64,000 bases of DNA, from positions 744,001-808,000 of the forward strand of contig JAMYGW020000011.1 in the NCBI GenBank assembly GCA_025617375.2, read 5' to 3'. The notes under the pieces are model-generated. The model saw only the letters and a program-made list of their open reading frames with translations. It made no database searches and was not told the DNA's origin. Shown here piece by piece: positions 22,567-34,773 of this stretch (the first letter of the stretch is position 1; each line of letters starts with the position of its first letter). This DNA comes from Acarospora socialis. Its lineage: Eukaryota > Ascomycota > Lecanoromycetes > Acarosporales > Acarosporaceae. A program made the position numbers and the translations under genes.

Positions 22567-23434
22567 ACTCAAGGTCTGCGAGTCGAGGATGGTTGAAACA
22601 ACATGCTCGCGATCATTGCAGGAAGGCAATGTCTTGTATGCTGGTGTCGTATTTCTTGTAGGGCAAGCTCGATGTAGACACGCAGCGGGTCGCATCTGGT
22701 TATGAGCGGTCCCAGTCAAGGAAATTACGATTTACATCATGTACAGAGTAGTTGTACTGTACGATGACGCCAACTCTAAGAGATACCCTTGTTATGAAGG
22801 AAGATCGACTGTTACCGCCATCCGATACTTACCTTAATCAACGACCTTAGATATCATCAGGTCTGATTCAATAATTGCTTGCTCAGGGTCGATTGAAGAC
22901 TCGCTGACACATCTACGGCCCATATTATACTGGAAATAAAATTGCTGAGCTTCGATATATTTGCCACAATGCCTGGTAGACTTACAGGTATCTCGAATTA
23001 ACAGTCAAACCGATATTTTCTTCCCTTGATAATATCACCCAGCAGGTCTGGATATACTTACCGTAGGTTTGCTCCGTACAAAGTGCTGTGAATAAGGTAG
23101 GTAAAAGGATGTCCGTGCATTTCTCAAAGCGGTCAAGTTTGTGACGCTTCATTGATGGCGGAGAAAGCCGACACTTCACAAACTCCGCATGCAGTGAAGG
23201 CTCAACGGCCACCGTACTATACTAAACTGCTGCCTTACGAGTTATAACATTGACACTCATCATTCACAAAGCTACCAAACACAGCACTATCAAAACTAAC
23301 CTCTTCTCACACAATTCTCTTCGCTCTTTCAACAACTCATCAACCGCCTCATAACCTACACAAACCTCTACCAAGCAAAGCAGTTACCAACAGACCAGAA
23401 CCTTACACGTCGCAGTTAGCTCAAAGCAACCAAG
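22567..23434. promoter_or_regulatory. Divergent SMP3/SKP1 intergenic region
   Basis: 868 bp between divergent start codons. The last 200 bp before SKP1 are strongly pyrimidine/A-rich on the plus strand (ctctt, caaac repeats), typical of a long 5' leader. Nothing more specific is visible. Confidence 0.5.
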
Positions 23435-24196
23435 ATGTCTTCCAATAGCATGATTGTCCTGATGAGCTCAGACAACGAGGAGATCCCAGTTGGTGCGTCT
23501 CACACTTTCCCTTATAGTCGCAGTCCCTTTCCCCTGGCTGGCCTAGCCGGTACTCAAGCTGATATACCGATTATATATACAGAGCGCGAAGTTGCGGAGC
23601 GCTCAATTCTGATCAAAAACATGATGGAGGATGTCGGAGATGCAGCAACAGCTGAGGCGATTCCGATCCCGAACGTATGTTTAAGACTCACAGTGGACAT
23701 CCCTAGTTAGTACTAAATTCTTGTCGATAGGTGAACGCAACTGTGCTCAAGAAAGTTATCGAGTGGTGCCAACACCACCGCGCTGACCCTCCTGCATCTA
23801 CCGACGACGATTCAGATTCGCGGAAGAAGACCACTGATATTGAAGAGTGGGATCAGAAATTTATGCAGGTTGACCAGGAGATGTTGTTCGAGATTATCCT
23901 GGTGAGGGATTCAACCTTTGAAGAACTTTGGCAAGACAACTTTGCTAACGACGTCTCACTACCAGGCTGCAAATTACCTCGACATCAAAGCTCTGCTTGA
24001 TGTTGGTTGCAAAACCGTAGCCAACATGATCAAGGGGAAGTCACCAGAGGAAATTCGGAAGACGTTCAATATTCAGAACGATTTTACACCAGAGGAAGAG
24101 GACCAGATCCGCCGGGAGAACGAGTGGGCTGAAGAGTATGGCTTCCAATTCGTGATGATTTCCTCTAAACCAGCTAACATACTCTCCAGCCGTTGA
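23435..24196 (+). CDS. SKP1: SKP1, SCF ubiquitin-ligase adaptor
   Basis: Skp1 links F-box proteins to cullin-1 in SCF ligases and is also part of the kinetochore complex CBF3 in yeasts. Five exons (23435-23492, 23583-23674, 23731-23901, 23966-24135, 24190-24196) close to 165 codons, the normal size. The BTB/POZ-like N-terminal half has [20 protein letters not shown] and [17 protein letters not shown]. The C-terminal F-box-binding helices have [39 protein letters not shown] and [18 protein letters not shown]. The last exon is only 7 nt (end of the Asp codon, Arg, stop) after intron 24136-24189; without that splice, reading through would add an unrelated 20-odd-residue tail. An acidic DDDSDSRKK insert in the middle is usual in fungi. 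Confidence 0.97.
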
Positions 24197-25133
24197 ACCT
24201 GAATTAACCGTCTCCACTTCTCAACTCATTAGTCTTTAGCTTATTATCTACGAACTTTCCATGCATAGGTGGGAGAGTTCTTGATTGTCCGTGGCGTTCC
24301 TTCCTCTTGCCTCTCAGCACGGTGCTTCTGGGGTGCGTTGACGGGATACGCCGTGGTTTCTCCTCTTCCCCTTCCCAATTTCGCGCTGCGCGTTTCAACG
24401 AGATGGCTGTCCCCGGGGCGCTGGGGATTTTATTCCCGCTATGCTGTAGAATGATCCAATCGGATAGCTACCTAGATTGAACAGAAGATCTGAAATCAAC
24501 TATGAAACCACGAACTGCATGGGTGTGGGGGGTTGATTTCGAGGTGCAATATGATAGCAGGATATCTACCAGAGTAATGATTATACCTACCGCAATACCT
24601 GCTTAAGGAGGTACGGAGAGCTAAGACCCAGTAGACCATGTCAAGCCCGCTAGTGCCCTACGAACTCCAAAGCCGGAAATTTATGAGTATTTGTGGCCCA
24701 CAAGCTCAACAACCTGTTGGAAGGAGCTCGGCCACTCTACCAAACATGCTCTCATCTCCGTCCCTCCGGTCGTTCTCGGACTTACATCACAGTACAACCT
24801 GCATGTTTTCTATATTCCAAGCACGATTCCATACCCGTTACATCCGCATTCATGGCTGTCATTCCTCTGGACTGGATTGAGATGTAGGTTCATTTAGCTG
24901 TAGTACGAAGTACATCCATCAAGCCCACCAAGCGCCCTCAACAACAGCCACTCGATTTCCACTCCCTCTGACTATTCCACCTGCTCCCGTTACCCTCCTC
25001 TCCTAAACCGCAAACCCTTCCCATCAACCCATCATAGCCCCCACAGCTCGCCCATGACGATCGTTGAAGTCGAAAACGATAGCGCAAGGTAGCGGACGAA
25101 GAGCGAGGCACGGCGAGAGGAGGTGCAAATCGT
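24197..25133. other. Intergenic, convergent SKP1/RPL39
   Basis: No gene was recognised. It contains the palindrome GTACGAAGTAC at 24903-24913. A short plus-strand frame at 24638-24897 shows no known protein. Confidence 0.5.
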
Positions 25134-25452
25134 CTAGATACCGATTCTCGTCTTGCGCCAATGCCTTCGCTTGGCATTATATCTATCGCAACCCCCAACG
25201 TCAGCCATTCGCCCGAGCAGATTCCCAATCCACAAGCCTAGAAAGACGAGGAAAGCGTACCTGATCGTGTTCCCCGTCCGTAATCGTATCCACTGCGGGA
25301 TAGGCCGGTTCTGCTTCTGGGCCCGGGCGAGCTTCTGTTTCGTGCGGAAGGTTTTGTGGCTCTGTGGTTCGGGAGGTCTGTCAGTATCGGCCACATGCGA
25401 AGGAAAGCGTTTGGGATGTTTGATGGGGCTGACGGAGGGGACGGACCGGCAT
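25134..25452 (-). CDS. RPL39: RPL39, ribosomal protein eL39
   Basis: eL39 is a tiny basic protein that lines the peptide exit tunnel of the 60S subunit. Three exons (25452-25447, 25361-25261, 25182-25134) close to 51 codons, exactly the family size: [20 protein letters not shown], then [20 protein letters not shown], then [11 protein letters not shown]. The first exon is just 6 nt (ATG CCG). Its intron (25446-25362) starts with the rare GTCCGT. The second intron (25260-25183) is a normal GTACGC...TAG. Reading through intron 2 gives a spurious hydrophobic insert. Ribosomal protein genes with a first intron right after the start codon are common in fungi. Confidence 0.97.
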
Positions 25453-27352
25453 CTTGAATGGTTCCTTGCGCGAGATGGAGGTTGTGGTTGTCGTCGGCGG
25501 TTGCGAGTCGTGGTTTTTGGGCCTTGGGCTCTTGGTGGAGGTTGTGTGTTCTTCGGTAGGGCTTAAGCGAGAATGGATGACTAAGCGAGCCTTTGCGGTG
25601 GGATGGCATCACCGAATTGACCTACAATATCTTTGACTAGGCGGTTTCAGAAACCTGCCTTGATACTTGGTAGTCTACGTAAGTTACATACATACCGCTG
25701 TACTTTCGTACGCGTAGCTATAACATTTCTCAAGGTGTTGAATGGTGAGAAGATGCCTCGTATGCTAATCCGTTTTAGAGGTTCGGGCCCTGGGTCACCT
25801 TGAATGGCCGGGGCCGCTTCGCTTCGAACGCCCAATACTCTTCGATTGTCGTACATCTTAGTATGGCCAGGCAGCAACAGAGCAGGGTAGGTGGTATGGA
25901 TGTTGATCTTGCGGTGGGTGGCGGCTGGACTCGTATCTATCAGACTGCTCGTATCGTCCGTGACACGCCGACGCACCCAACAGCCTTAAAACTAGTACGC
26001 ATAACTAACCCTTGCGAACTTGTCCCTTCCAGATGTCCAGCCCTAGATGCAAGCTCCTATCCGGGGGCACTTCATAGTACGAGGACGGAGACTCAACCTG
26101 TTACCGTCGAACCTGCAGTGTTCTTACAACTAATTGTAGAAGCCGATGAACCTTAGATGTAAGCATAGAATAACCGTTACGGCCGTACGAGCTTCGACAA
26201 AACATATCAAACTGCATCAGGCATTGCGTTACTTTCAGCATGAACTATGTTGCTCCTTCCTTGTAGAAGGAGTCATTTGAGTAGACTCAGCAGTGTGAAT
26301 GCAGCCCTGCTGTAGAACGCCGTCTTGTGCAACAACAGGGTGAGACTGTGACCTGACAAATGAGTCACAACAGTCTCAAGCAGAACCTTGCCTGAGCCTG
26401 GATGATGTTTGCTAAGGATGTTTGATGCTTATGGCTTCCGTTTCTCACTCTGCTAGCGACAAGTGGTATGACACTTGATGAGATGAGAGCTACCTTATGT
26501 CCGTTGGCAGTATAAGCGTGCAAATGTGTAAATGCGAACCAATGCACACAGAAACCAGTAGCAGGTTAGCGGACTATGAACAGGAAATTGAATGACTATC
26601 TAAGTAGCATGCACTGTAAATGCATGAATGCAAGATACTTCAAATTCGAAAATTATATCTACCTCAATGTGTTGCGATAACCTGCCGTCATCTCATTATT
26701 TCCATGGCGACGACGTCTGACACGGAACCTCGGTGTGTCAACTTTTTGGTGACCACACATCTATGTAATATTTTGTTGTGCATGAACAGACAAGGAAGAG
26801 AAGCCGACAAAAGAGTCAGCAACTTTAGAGCCAGGATAAGTAAACGAACAAAAGATGGGATGATCTGACTGACCGGTGGTTTGGGTAAGATATTTTACCG
26901 TACAGATCAAGATCCAGATAAATTACGTTAAGCGAACCCTTTGTGAAGAAGGCCGGCTGCGCGATGATCCGAACTGCGACAGTCGACAAGTTTATACTCT
27001 ACATGTATTACACTATATATTCACACGTTTGGCGGGGGAGGGAGGCAAGCAATTGGCTTTTTCATTCTCCACCATTCCCGTATTTCCTCTCAGCTACTGT
27101 TCTCGCTCACTTGACCTTGTCGCTGCTCTTGGCTTCTGCCTGCCTCTGTTTTCTTATTATCTGTCTTCGCTTTCTGTTGATACTTGGGAAAGCCTTGAAC
27201 GTGGGGCAATACTACCTTCTTCTCATAGAGTATCAGACCAATTAATGGACTCATAATCATCCTCAACTTTCTGCAGACCTCTCTTCGTACCAGATCTCTC
27301 CACTGTTAAGAGCAAGAGTGCCAAGCAAAGACTGTTCAACAAATCGGGCCCT
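25453..27352. other. 1.9-kb intergenic region upstream of the ABC transporter
   Basis: This separates RPL39 (minus) and the ABC transporter (plus), which are divergent. About 26870-27350 is pyrimidine-rich and probably holds the ABC 5' leader and promoter. Open frames here (for example 25800-26156, 26876-27256) show no recognisable protein. Confidence 0.5.
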
Positions 27353-30300
27353 ATGGACAACACTGGGGGAGACCTGGCGCATGCCGCCGGGCGAATCGAC
27401 GAGAAGGTCGAGAAACGCTCGATTCATACCTTCAGTCCTACGGAAATAACAATCGAGGCGAACACTGCCGAGGATAAGGATACACGACCTTCGCGTTCGT
27501 CTCAAACATCCTCGGAGGACTTTGCCGCAGTGGAGAAACTGGATTCCAAAATTGTCAAGGTCCGCGATGCTCCAGACGGGGACGAGGCATTCGCACATCT
27601 GCCCGACCATGAGAAAGCGATCGTCAAGAGGCAGTTGGATATACCTCCGGTGAAGGTCACTTTCGTGACGCTGTATCGATATGCTACCAAGAATGATTTG
27701 TTGATCTTGGTCATCAGCGCACTGTGTGCCATTGTTGGCGGTGCTGTTTTGCCTTTGATGACGGTATGAAGACCAGCAATCTAACCATCTACCGCTATAC
27801 TGATTCGGGTTGTAGGTCATCTTCGGTCAGCTGGCTGGCACGTTCTCAAACTTCTTCCTGGGAACAGTATCCCATGCGGCCTTCTCACATGACCTTGCTC
27901 ACTTTACGCTTTATTTTGTATATTTGGCCATAGGAGAGTTCGTCACCATATACATAGCTACGGTTGGCTTTATCTACTCGGGAGAGCACATCACACAGAA
28001 GATCCGGGAGCAGTACCTGGCTGCCATCCTACGTCAAAACATAGCTTTCTTCGACAAGCTAGGCGCAGGCGAAATCACAACCCGGATCACTGCGGACACG
28101 AACTTGGTACAGGATGGTATCTCGCAGAAGATTGGCCTCACACTTACTGCCCTTGCTACGTTCATCACAGCTTTTGTGATAGGTTTCGTCAAATATTGGA
28201 AGCTTACCCTCATCCTCACATCAACCATTGTCGCTATCGTTGTCTGTATGGGTGGAGGGTCTACGTTTATCGTCAAGTACAACAAACGGTCACTCGAGTC
28301 TTATGCGTTGGGCGGCACCGTAGCTGAAGAAGTGGTTAGTTCGATCAGGAATGCGACAGCGTTCAATACCCAAGATAAACTCGCCAGGCAGTATGACGAG
28401 CATTTGGCCGAGGCAGCGAAGTGGGGTCTGAAGGTCAAAGTTGCTTTGGCCTTCATGATTGGCGGCATGATGGGCATTGTCTACTTGAATTATGGGCTCG
28501 CCTTCTGGCAAGGGTCTCGTTTCCTTGTCGCCGGTGAAATGGGATTGTCCGACGTTCTCACCATCCTGCTTGCGGTTATGATTGGAGCCTTCTCACTCGG
28601 CAACGTTGCCCCGAACGCGCAAGCATTTACCACCAGTGTTGCTGCAGCGGGCAAGATCTTCAACACCATTGACCGCGTATCTCCTATCGACCCCATGGCA
28701 GGCGCAGGCGAGAAACTTGAACATGTCGAAGGCGCGGTTGAGATCAAGCACGTCAAACATATTTATCCGTCAAGACCAGAGGTCGTGGTCATGGAAGACG
28801 TGAGCCTCATGGTACCGGCTGGAAAGACTACAGCCCTTGTCGGCGCTTCCGGATCGGGAAAGAGTACGATTGTTGGTCTCGTCGAACGGTTTTACGATCC
28901 AGTCGGTGGACATGTGTATCTAGATGGACACGATATCCAGACGCTCAACCTTCGATGGCTGAGGCAACAGATCTCACTGGTCAGCCAAGAACCCACGCTT
29001 TTCGGAACCACCATCTACACTAATATCAAACACGGCTTGATCGGCACCAAATATGAAGAGTTGTCCGAAGAAAAACAGAAGGAGCTGATTGTCAACGCGG
29101 CAAAGATGTCCAATGCCCATGACTTCATCTCAAGTCTTCCCGAGGGTTACGAGACGCACGTCGGTGAACGTGGTTTTCTACTGTCTGGTGGCCAGAAACA
29201 GCGGATAGCAATTGCTCGTGCCGTCGTCAGCGACCCCAAGATTCTTCTTCTCGATGAGGCTACTTCCGCCCTAGACACCAAGTCCGAAGGAGTCGTACAG
29301 GCAGCACTGGACGTTGCCGCTCAAGGACGGACGACAATCGTCATCGCCCATCGACTGTCAACCATCAAGACAGCTGACAACATCGTTGTCATGTCTCAAG
29401 GACGCATCGTCGAACAAGGTACACACGATGAGCTTTTGGAAAGACGAACGGCTTACTACAACCTTGTCGAGGCGCAACGAATAGCGGCACAGAAAGAGGA
29501 GCAGAACGCAGAAGAGACTGCGAGGTTGGACGCGCAAGAGGAAGAACTCTTCCTAGCCCAGACAAAAGAAAAGAGCGACGTAATCGAGGTCGATCCGGAC
29601 GACGTCAACATTGGCAACAAGCTCAACCGTACTGTATCGGAGAAGTCGCTCTCGAGTGTGATCCTGCAGAAGCGCAAAGCCGACGATGGCACACACTATT
29701 CGCTGTGGACACTGATTAAGGTTGTCGGCAGTTTCAACAGGAAGGAACCGATGCTAATGCTTTTCGGTTTGTTCTGCTCGATCATCGCTGGCGGAGGCAA
29801 TCCTACGCAGGCTGTTCTCTTCGCGAAAGCCATCGTGTCACTATCTCTCCCGCCCAGTATGTACGACAAGCTACGACAGGATGCAAATTTCTGGTCCTTG
29901 ATGTACCTTATGCTGGGTATCGTTCAGTTCTTCGCCTTCTGCGGCCAAGGCCTTGCTTTTGCTTACTGCTCGGAGCGTCTCATCCACAGGGCAAGAAACC
30001 AGGCTTTCCGAACGATGTTGCGACAGGATATTGCGTTCTTCGATAAGGAGGAGAACTCTGCTGGTGCCTTGACTTCCTTCCTTTCAACAGAGACAACTCA
30101 CCTGGCGGGCATGAGCGGTGTCACCCTTGGTACGATCCTTGTAGTGACAACCACTCTTGTTGCTGCAATCGCACTCTCTTGCTCGATCGGTTGGAAGCTC
30201 GCCCTAGTCTGTACAGCTACCATACCAATCCTTCTCGCATGTGGGTTCCTCCGGTTCTGGATGTTGACTCAATTCGAAAGTAGAGCGAAGAAAGCCTACG

Positions 30301-31520
30301 AGTCTTCAGCGAGCTATGCCTGTGAAGCTACTTCCGCAATCCGTACGGTCGCATCCCTCACGAGAGAAGAGGACGTGTGGGAGCATTACCATCAATCACT
30401 AGTCGGGCAAGCCCAGAAAAGCCTGAGATCCGCGCTCAAGTCTTCGGCCCTCTACGCATCTTCGCAATCTCTCGTGTTCCTCTGCATTGCACTTGGCTTC
30501 TGGTATGGTGGAACTCTTATCGGCAACGGCGAATATACCCTGCAACAATTCTTCATCTGTTTCTCCGCTGTTATTTTCGGCGCTCAGTCTGCGGGTACGA
30601 TCTTCTCCTTCGCGCCAGACATGGGCAAGGCAAAGCATGCGGCCCACTCTCTCAAGACGTTATTTGACCGCAAGCCAGCGATTGATTCCTGGTCACAGGA
30701 TGGAGCTGTTGTTGATGATATGGAAGGCACGATTGAGTTTCGAGACGTTCACTTCAGATACCCGTCCCGTCCCGAACAGCCCGTCCTCAGAGGTCTGAAC
30801 CTCACAGTCAAACCAGGGCAGTACGTCGCTCTTGTCGGTGCCAGTGGATGCGGTAAAAGTACTACCATTGCATTGATGGAACGATTCTACGACCCGCTGG
30901 CAGGTGGTATCTTCGTGGACGGGAGGGAGATTTCCAGTCTCAACATCAACAACTACAGGAGTTTTCTCGCTCTGGTCAGCCAGGAACCCACATTGTACCA
31001 AGGTTCGATCCGCGAAAATGTCCTGCTCGGCGCCGACCGGGAAGATGTTCCGGAGGAAGCCATCGTCCAAGCTTGCAAGGACGCTAACATATACGAATTC
31101 ATTCTCTCACTACCGTGAGTAAGCATTCCTACTTCACCTGATCTCAAGCTAACCAATCCCAGTGACGGCTTCTCCACTGTCGTCGGCAGCAAAGGCAGCA
31201 TGTTGTCCGGCGGCCAAAAGCAACGTATCGCCATCGCCCGCGCCCTCCTCCGTGACCCTAGAATCCTCCTCCTCGACGAAGCCACGTCAGCATTGGACTC
31301 GGAATCGGAAAAGGTCGTGCAAGCGGCGCTCGACGCAGCAGCCCAAGGTCGGACCACGATTGCCGTCGCTCATCGTCTGAGTACAATCCAGAAGGCGGAT
31401 ATGATATATGTCTTCGATCAGGGTCGGATCGTTGAGCATGGCACGCACGATCAGTTGTTAAGGAATAGAGGACGGTATTTTGAGCTGGTCAATTTGCAGA
31501 GTTTGGGAAAGACGCATTAG
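27353..31520 (+). CDS. ABCB-type full-length multidrug transporter (Mdr1/Pmd1-like)
   Basis: An ATP-driven exporter of the P-glycoprotein family, with order TMD1-NBD1-TMD2-NBD2. Exons 27353-27763, 27816-31114 and 31163-31520 close to 1355 codons, full length for fungal Mdr1/Pmd1. NBD1 has Walker [10 protein letters not shown] (about residue 480), signature LSGGQKQR (about 592), Walker [13 protein letters not shown] and H-loop IAHRLS. NBD2 has GASGCGKST (about 1144), then [20 protein letters not shown] and VAHRLS, interrupted by intron 2. All ATP-site residues look intact. TMD1 and TMD2 each show several long hydrophobic helices, with the typical [18 protein letters not shown] loops. A charged linker (about 700-770) joins the halves. 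The N-terminal 100 residues are charged and cytosolic. It has no biosynthetic neighbours, so a general detoxifying role is the simplest guess; substrates are unknown. Confidence 0.95.
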
Positions 31521-32086
31521 GTTCATTTGGGGGTGGGTTGTATGGCATCTTTATTTCTACGTTGCTTATGTTACGGGTAGCGTTGGTATTGGTGCCTCGC
31601 CCGGCATCAGTTTATATAGATAGATATCTAGGTCTAGCCCGGCGTGGCGTTGGCGGAGAGGGTGTTCAGCACCACTCAGTCCTCATTCTTCATGTCGGTC
31701 GTCGTAGGTAGACAGTCAACTCATCCATATATAGATACCGGGTACTTATACACGAATACGAGCACGAGGGTTCTTGTAGTAATACAACACTCCTCCCACC
31801 TCTTCACCTCCGCCGACGAGAATCTGCAATTCCAAATCGAACGGAATGCGAGTCCGAACGGAGAAATACTACATATCAATCAACGTTCCACATATCCTCC
31901 CCTCCCTACCTTAAGCCACAACAACTCCCTTTCGCCAAGCACTCTCAAACGGTAAACATATCCTCACCTTCACTCATCGCCAAGCAAAAACCTCCCTCCT
32001 CACCTCCTCCACCCTTCCCCACCCATTTCAGCCCTACCACCCAACCCCCCACCCATTCCTCTGCCCTCACACAGAAACAGTTCCCA
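31521..32086. other. Intergenic, convergent ABC/SWI5
   Basis: No gene. The plus strand at 31980-32100 is a cytosine/pyrimidine-rich low-complexity stretch next to the SWI5 stop codon. Confidence 0.5.
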
Positions 32087-33004
32087 CTAATCCCCACCAC
32101 CAACCCCCATCTCCTCAAAGACCGTCTTGACCCTCACGCCCCTCTTCTCGGCCATCAGACCCATGAGTCCGGTCCCGACGTCGCGGATCTCGTTGTAGGT
32201 GTGCAGCAGGTGGATGTGGGTTTTTATTGTCTGCTGCGGCACGGAGGGGTTCCTGTTGATGGGTGGGGGGTGGGGGGTTAGCTGGGGGTGCGTGTGATGG
32301 TGGGGATGGTGTCAGGTGGGGTGTAAGGAGGAGGAGAAGGGAGGGAGGAGAAAAGGATGAAGCAAGGAGGATAGAGTGAAGAATGAAGAGAGGAAGGGAA
32401 AGGAAAAGAGTGTGAGAGTGGAGGGGAAGTGGATAGGGCGGAGGGTGGGTGTTGGACGTAGACAAGGAGTAGAGAATCGGCGGGGAAACGGGAGGGGACT
32501 CGGTGCGATGAGGAAGCTCTGCGTGTTGTGTATGTGTATATGTTTCGTTCGTATACAGCTTGATAGTGTAGGGGACAAGGATAATTGAGATGTTCAATCT
32601 TCCGAACGGAACTAAATAGAAAGACCGATAGAGGAGAGAAGTGACGGACTTTAGCTTCGACAGCAAATCGTCACGTTCCGCTTCTGCTTCCACGATGCGC
32701 TGATTGAGGGCTGCGATCTTGGCGGTCATTTGGGCCTGTGTGTCAACGTTAGTGATGGCTGCGGATGATGTAGGCCAGGTGTGGGGGATTAGAGGATGGG
32801 GAAATGTACGATTCTTCTGTCTTTCTCACTTTCGTGGTTGAGGGTTGTCTGCGGCTCTTCTTGCTGATTGGTAGGTTGGACCGCTGGGATTGATGGTTGA
32901 CTTGGTGGTGCGGAGGTTAGAGGATGGTGTTCTTCGGTGGTGGGAGGGGCAAGGTCATCAGTGGAGGGAGGATCTGATGGCGATGAAGTTGGCGTAGTAC
33001 CCAT
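32087..33004 (-). CDS. Swi5/Sae3-like recombination accessory protein
   Basis: Swi5 forms a complex with Sfr1/Mei5 that stimulates Rad51/Dmc1 strand exchange. Exons 33004-32810, 32735-32650 and 32252-32087 close to 148 codons. The N-terminal 65 residues are Pro/Thr/Ser-rich and disordered. The middle exon encodes a coiled-coil (AQMTAKIAALNQRIVEAEAE), and the last exon carries the conserved Swi5 C-terminal box with HLLHTYNEIRDVGTGLMGLM and AEKRGVRVKTVFEEMG. Intron 1 is 74 nt. Intron 2 is long for this window (397 nt), starts GTCCGT and contains a homopyrimidine-biased stretch; the phase-2 join KLK-NPSV supports it. Assignment rests on the coiled-coil plus C-terminal box, and the N-terminal start is the first ATG of the frame. 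Confidence 0.82.
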
Positions 33005-34181
33005 TTAGTGCTGACCAGAGGGTTGTGTTCGGCGAATAGATCGTTGTTGTGGGCTTGTCGGTTCAGAACTTGAACTTTTGGAGATTGATTGCTTTGAAGG
33101 AAGAGATGGCGGGAGTGACGGGTTAGGTTAGGGTTTGCGGTTGGGGTTAAAGTGGGTATAAGAAGAAGATATGAGGCGGGCAGTTCAACTGTTGAACAAT
33201 TGTAGATGGGTAGATCTCTGGGCGTTGATTGACTGAGAGTCAGAATTAGGGACAAAGTGGTAGAAGTAGCTATCGTTGTTGGTGCACGGCTCTGGATGGT
33301 TTGTATAGGGCCTCGGAGTTTGTGATCTTGGGCATGCGTAATGCGCTCTCAGTCATCACGACGTAGAGTTCTGACGCTAGAATTAGTTGGCTATAGATAT
33401 AAGTCAGACCTTGGAAGTGATTCCTTACTATACAATTGCGTAGATCAAGAGAAAGCTGATACTGTAAATTCGAGTAGGACCGCCCTACCTTGTGGATACC
33501 TGGTCCTCACATATTCTCTTCTTCTGTTCAAGTCCGTATTGTGACCGATCAAATGTATATGGCCTCTCTTGGGTGTCGACATGTTGGGACTATCTATTCC
33601 ACTGCTTGTCCTTTGTCCAGCTCACGCATAGCTTTGTTTAAGCAGCGACAAACCCTAAGAGAGAATTCTGGAGCAATGAACTCATTTATCGTATCTGTAT
33701 ATGCAATGTACTATGTTGCTCCGTTTTGGGTGATAATCGCTGCGATGATAGGCTCAAGTGAGTTTAGTTCATTGACTGGTATAGCCTTTAGAGATATAAT
33801 GGTTCTATAGAAGGTGCGATGGGCTTCGACCATATTTGTGGATTCATTTCATAACCATCACAAAGGACACCTCTGACCATGGTGAGTCATGCAAAGCGGC
33901 TCAGTCTGGACGTCCCGAAGATGTTGTTTGATTAAGCACGAAGCGTAACCGGTTCGAAAGTGGTGAGTGAGCTTAACTGAGGCGGCTCCCTGCTTTCAGC
34001 CGTACCAGCCAAGGCCACATATCTGTCGATGATAGAGAAACGATATGATGACATCCAGAGCTACAAGATAGCAATCACAACTCTATCAGATGGTCGTAAC
34101 ACCACCATCAATCTTGCTCGTCCATATCTAAACCACCCATTAGACTCCAGCTATGATACAATGAAATTCGTGTCCAGCGCA
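33005..34181. other. 1.2-kb intergenic region
   Basis: Upstream of SWI5 (minus) and downstream of the small membrane-protein gene (minus). No recognisable gene or RNA was seen. Scattered short frames only. Confidence 0.45.
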
Positions 34182-34773
34182 TCACCGCACCACCTCTTTA
34201 TTCAGCCTACCCCTTATACCCCAAGGGGTACGCTTGACGTAAGCCCACCATAACGCCGCAATGATCAGCACCACCCCTACCGGCACCACAATCCCAAGCC
34301 CAACTTCGGCGCTGGTACTTTGGCGTCGGTCGACGCGGAACTTCGGGCTGAGTGCGGATCGTGGCCGCTCATCACCGTATCCGGGGCCGCCGGGATACCA
34401 GTACAGTCTCAATCGGCCTTCTTGCGTAGGCTGGATGAACAGAGGATCAAGTTGCCAGAAAGCGTAATTCCGGTTCGTCTGGTTATCTAGATATTGGCAG
34501 CTGCGGTATTATTGAAGTGTAAATTATGCTAGGACGTATCGGCGGTCAAGGGGATGGAAAAGGACAGATCCATGGAAACGCACTGAGGAATGTCCAGATG
34601 TGAGACGAGTGCTGATAATCGTCATCAGTATCGTTCGTATATTCCAGGCGTATAGAGACATTCGAGGGAAGTGCCCAGGAGAGGGTAACGGTTTGGCCAA
34701 CGAAGTAGGTTTCGTGCAAGTCAGGGCCTTGCGGGATGTCGAACGGGTATGTGTAATTGACGGCGATGCTCAT
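34182..34773 (-). CDS. Small single-pass membrane protein, function unknown
   Basis: Two exons (34773-34584, 34486-34182) join with matching phase into 164 codons starting MSIAVNYTYPF. The N-terminal part is beta-rich with N-glycosylation sequons (NVS, NDT, NQT) and motifs VGQTVTLSW and IRLEYTND. These resemble the Ig-like extracellular part of many fungal type I membrane proteins with a PQGPDLHxTxxVGxTV-type start. One TM helix follows (VGLGIVVPVGVVLIIAALWW, about 130-149), then a basic cytosolic tail (VKRTPWGIRGRLNKEVVR). I found no signal peptide directly upstream: the open frame extends a little past the ATG but then meets a stop. Either a signal-peptide exon is missing from this model or the gene is 5'-truncated. 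Function is unknown; a surface receptor or stress sensor role would be speculation. Confidence 0.6.

Noticed and set aside
33945-33985. tRNA-like GGTTCGAA box
   Set aside because: No matching A box or foldable acceptor stem nearby.
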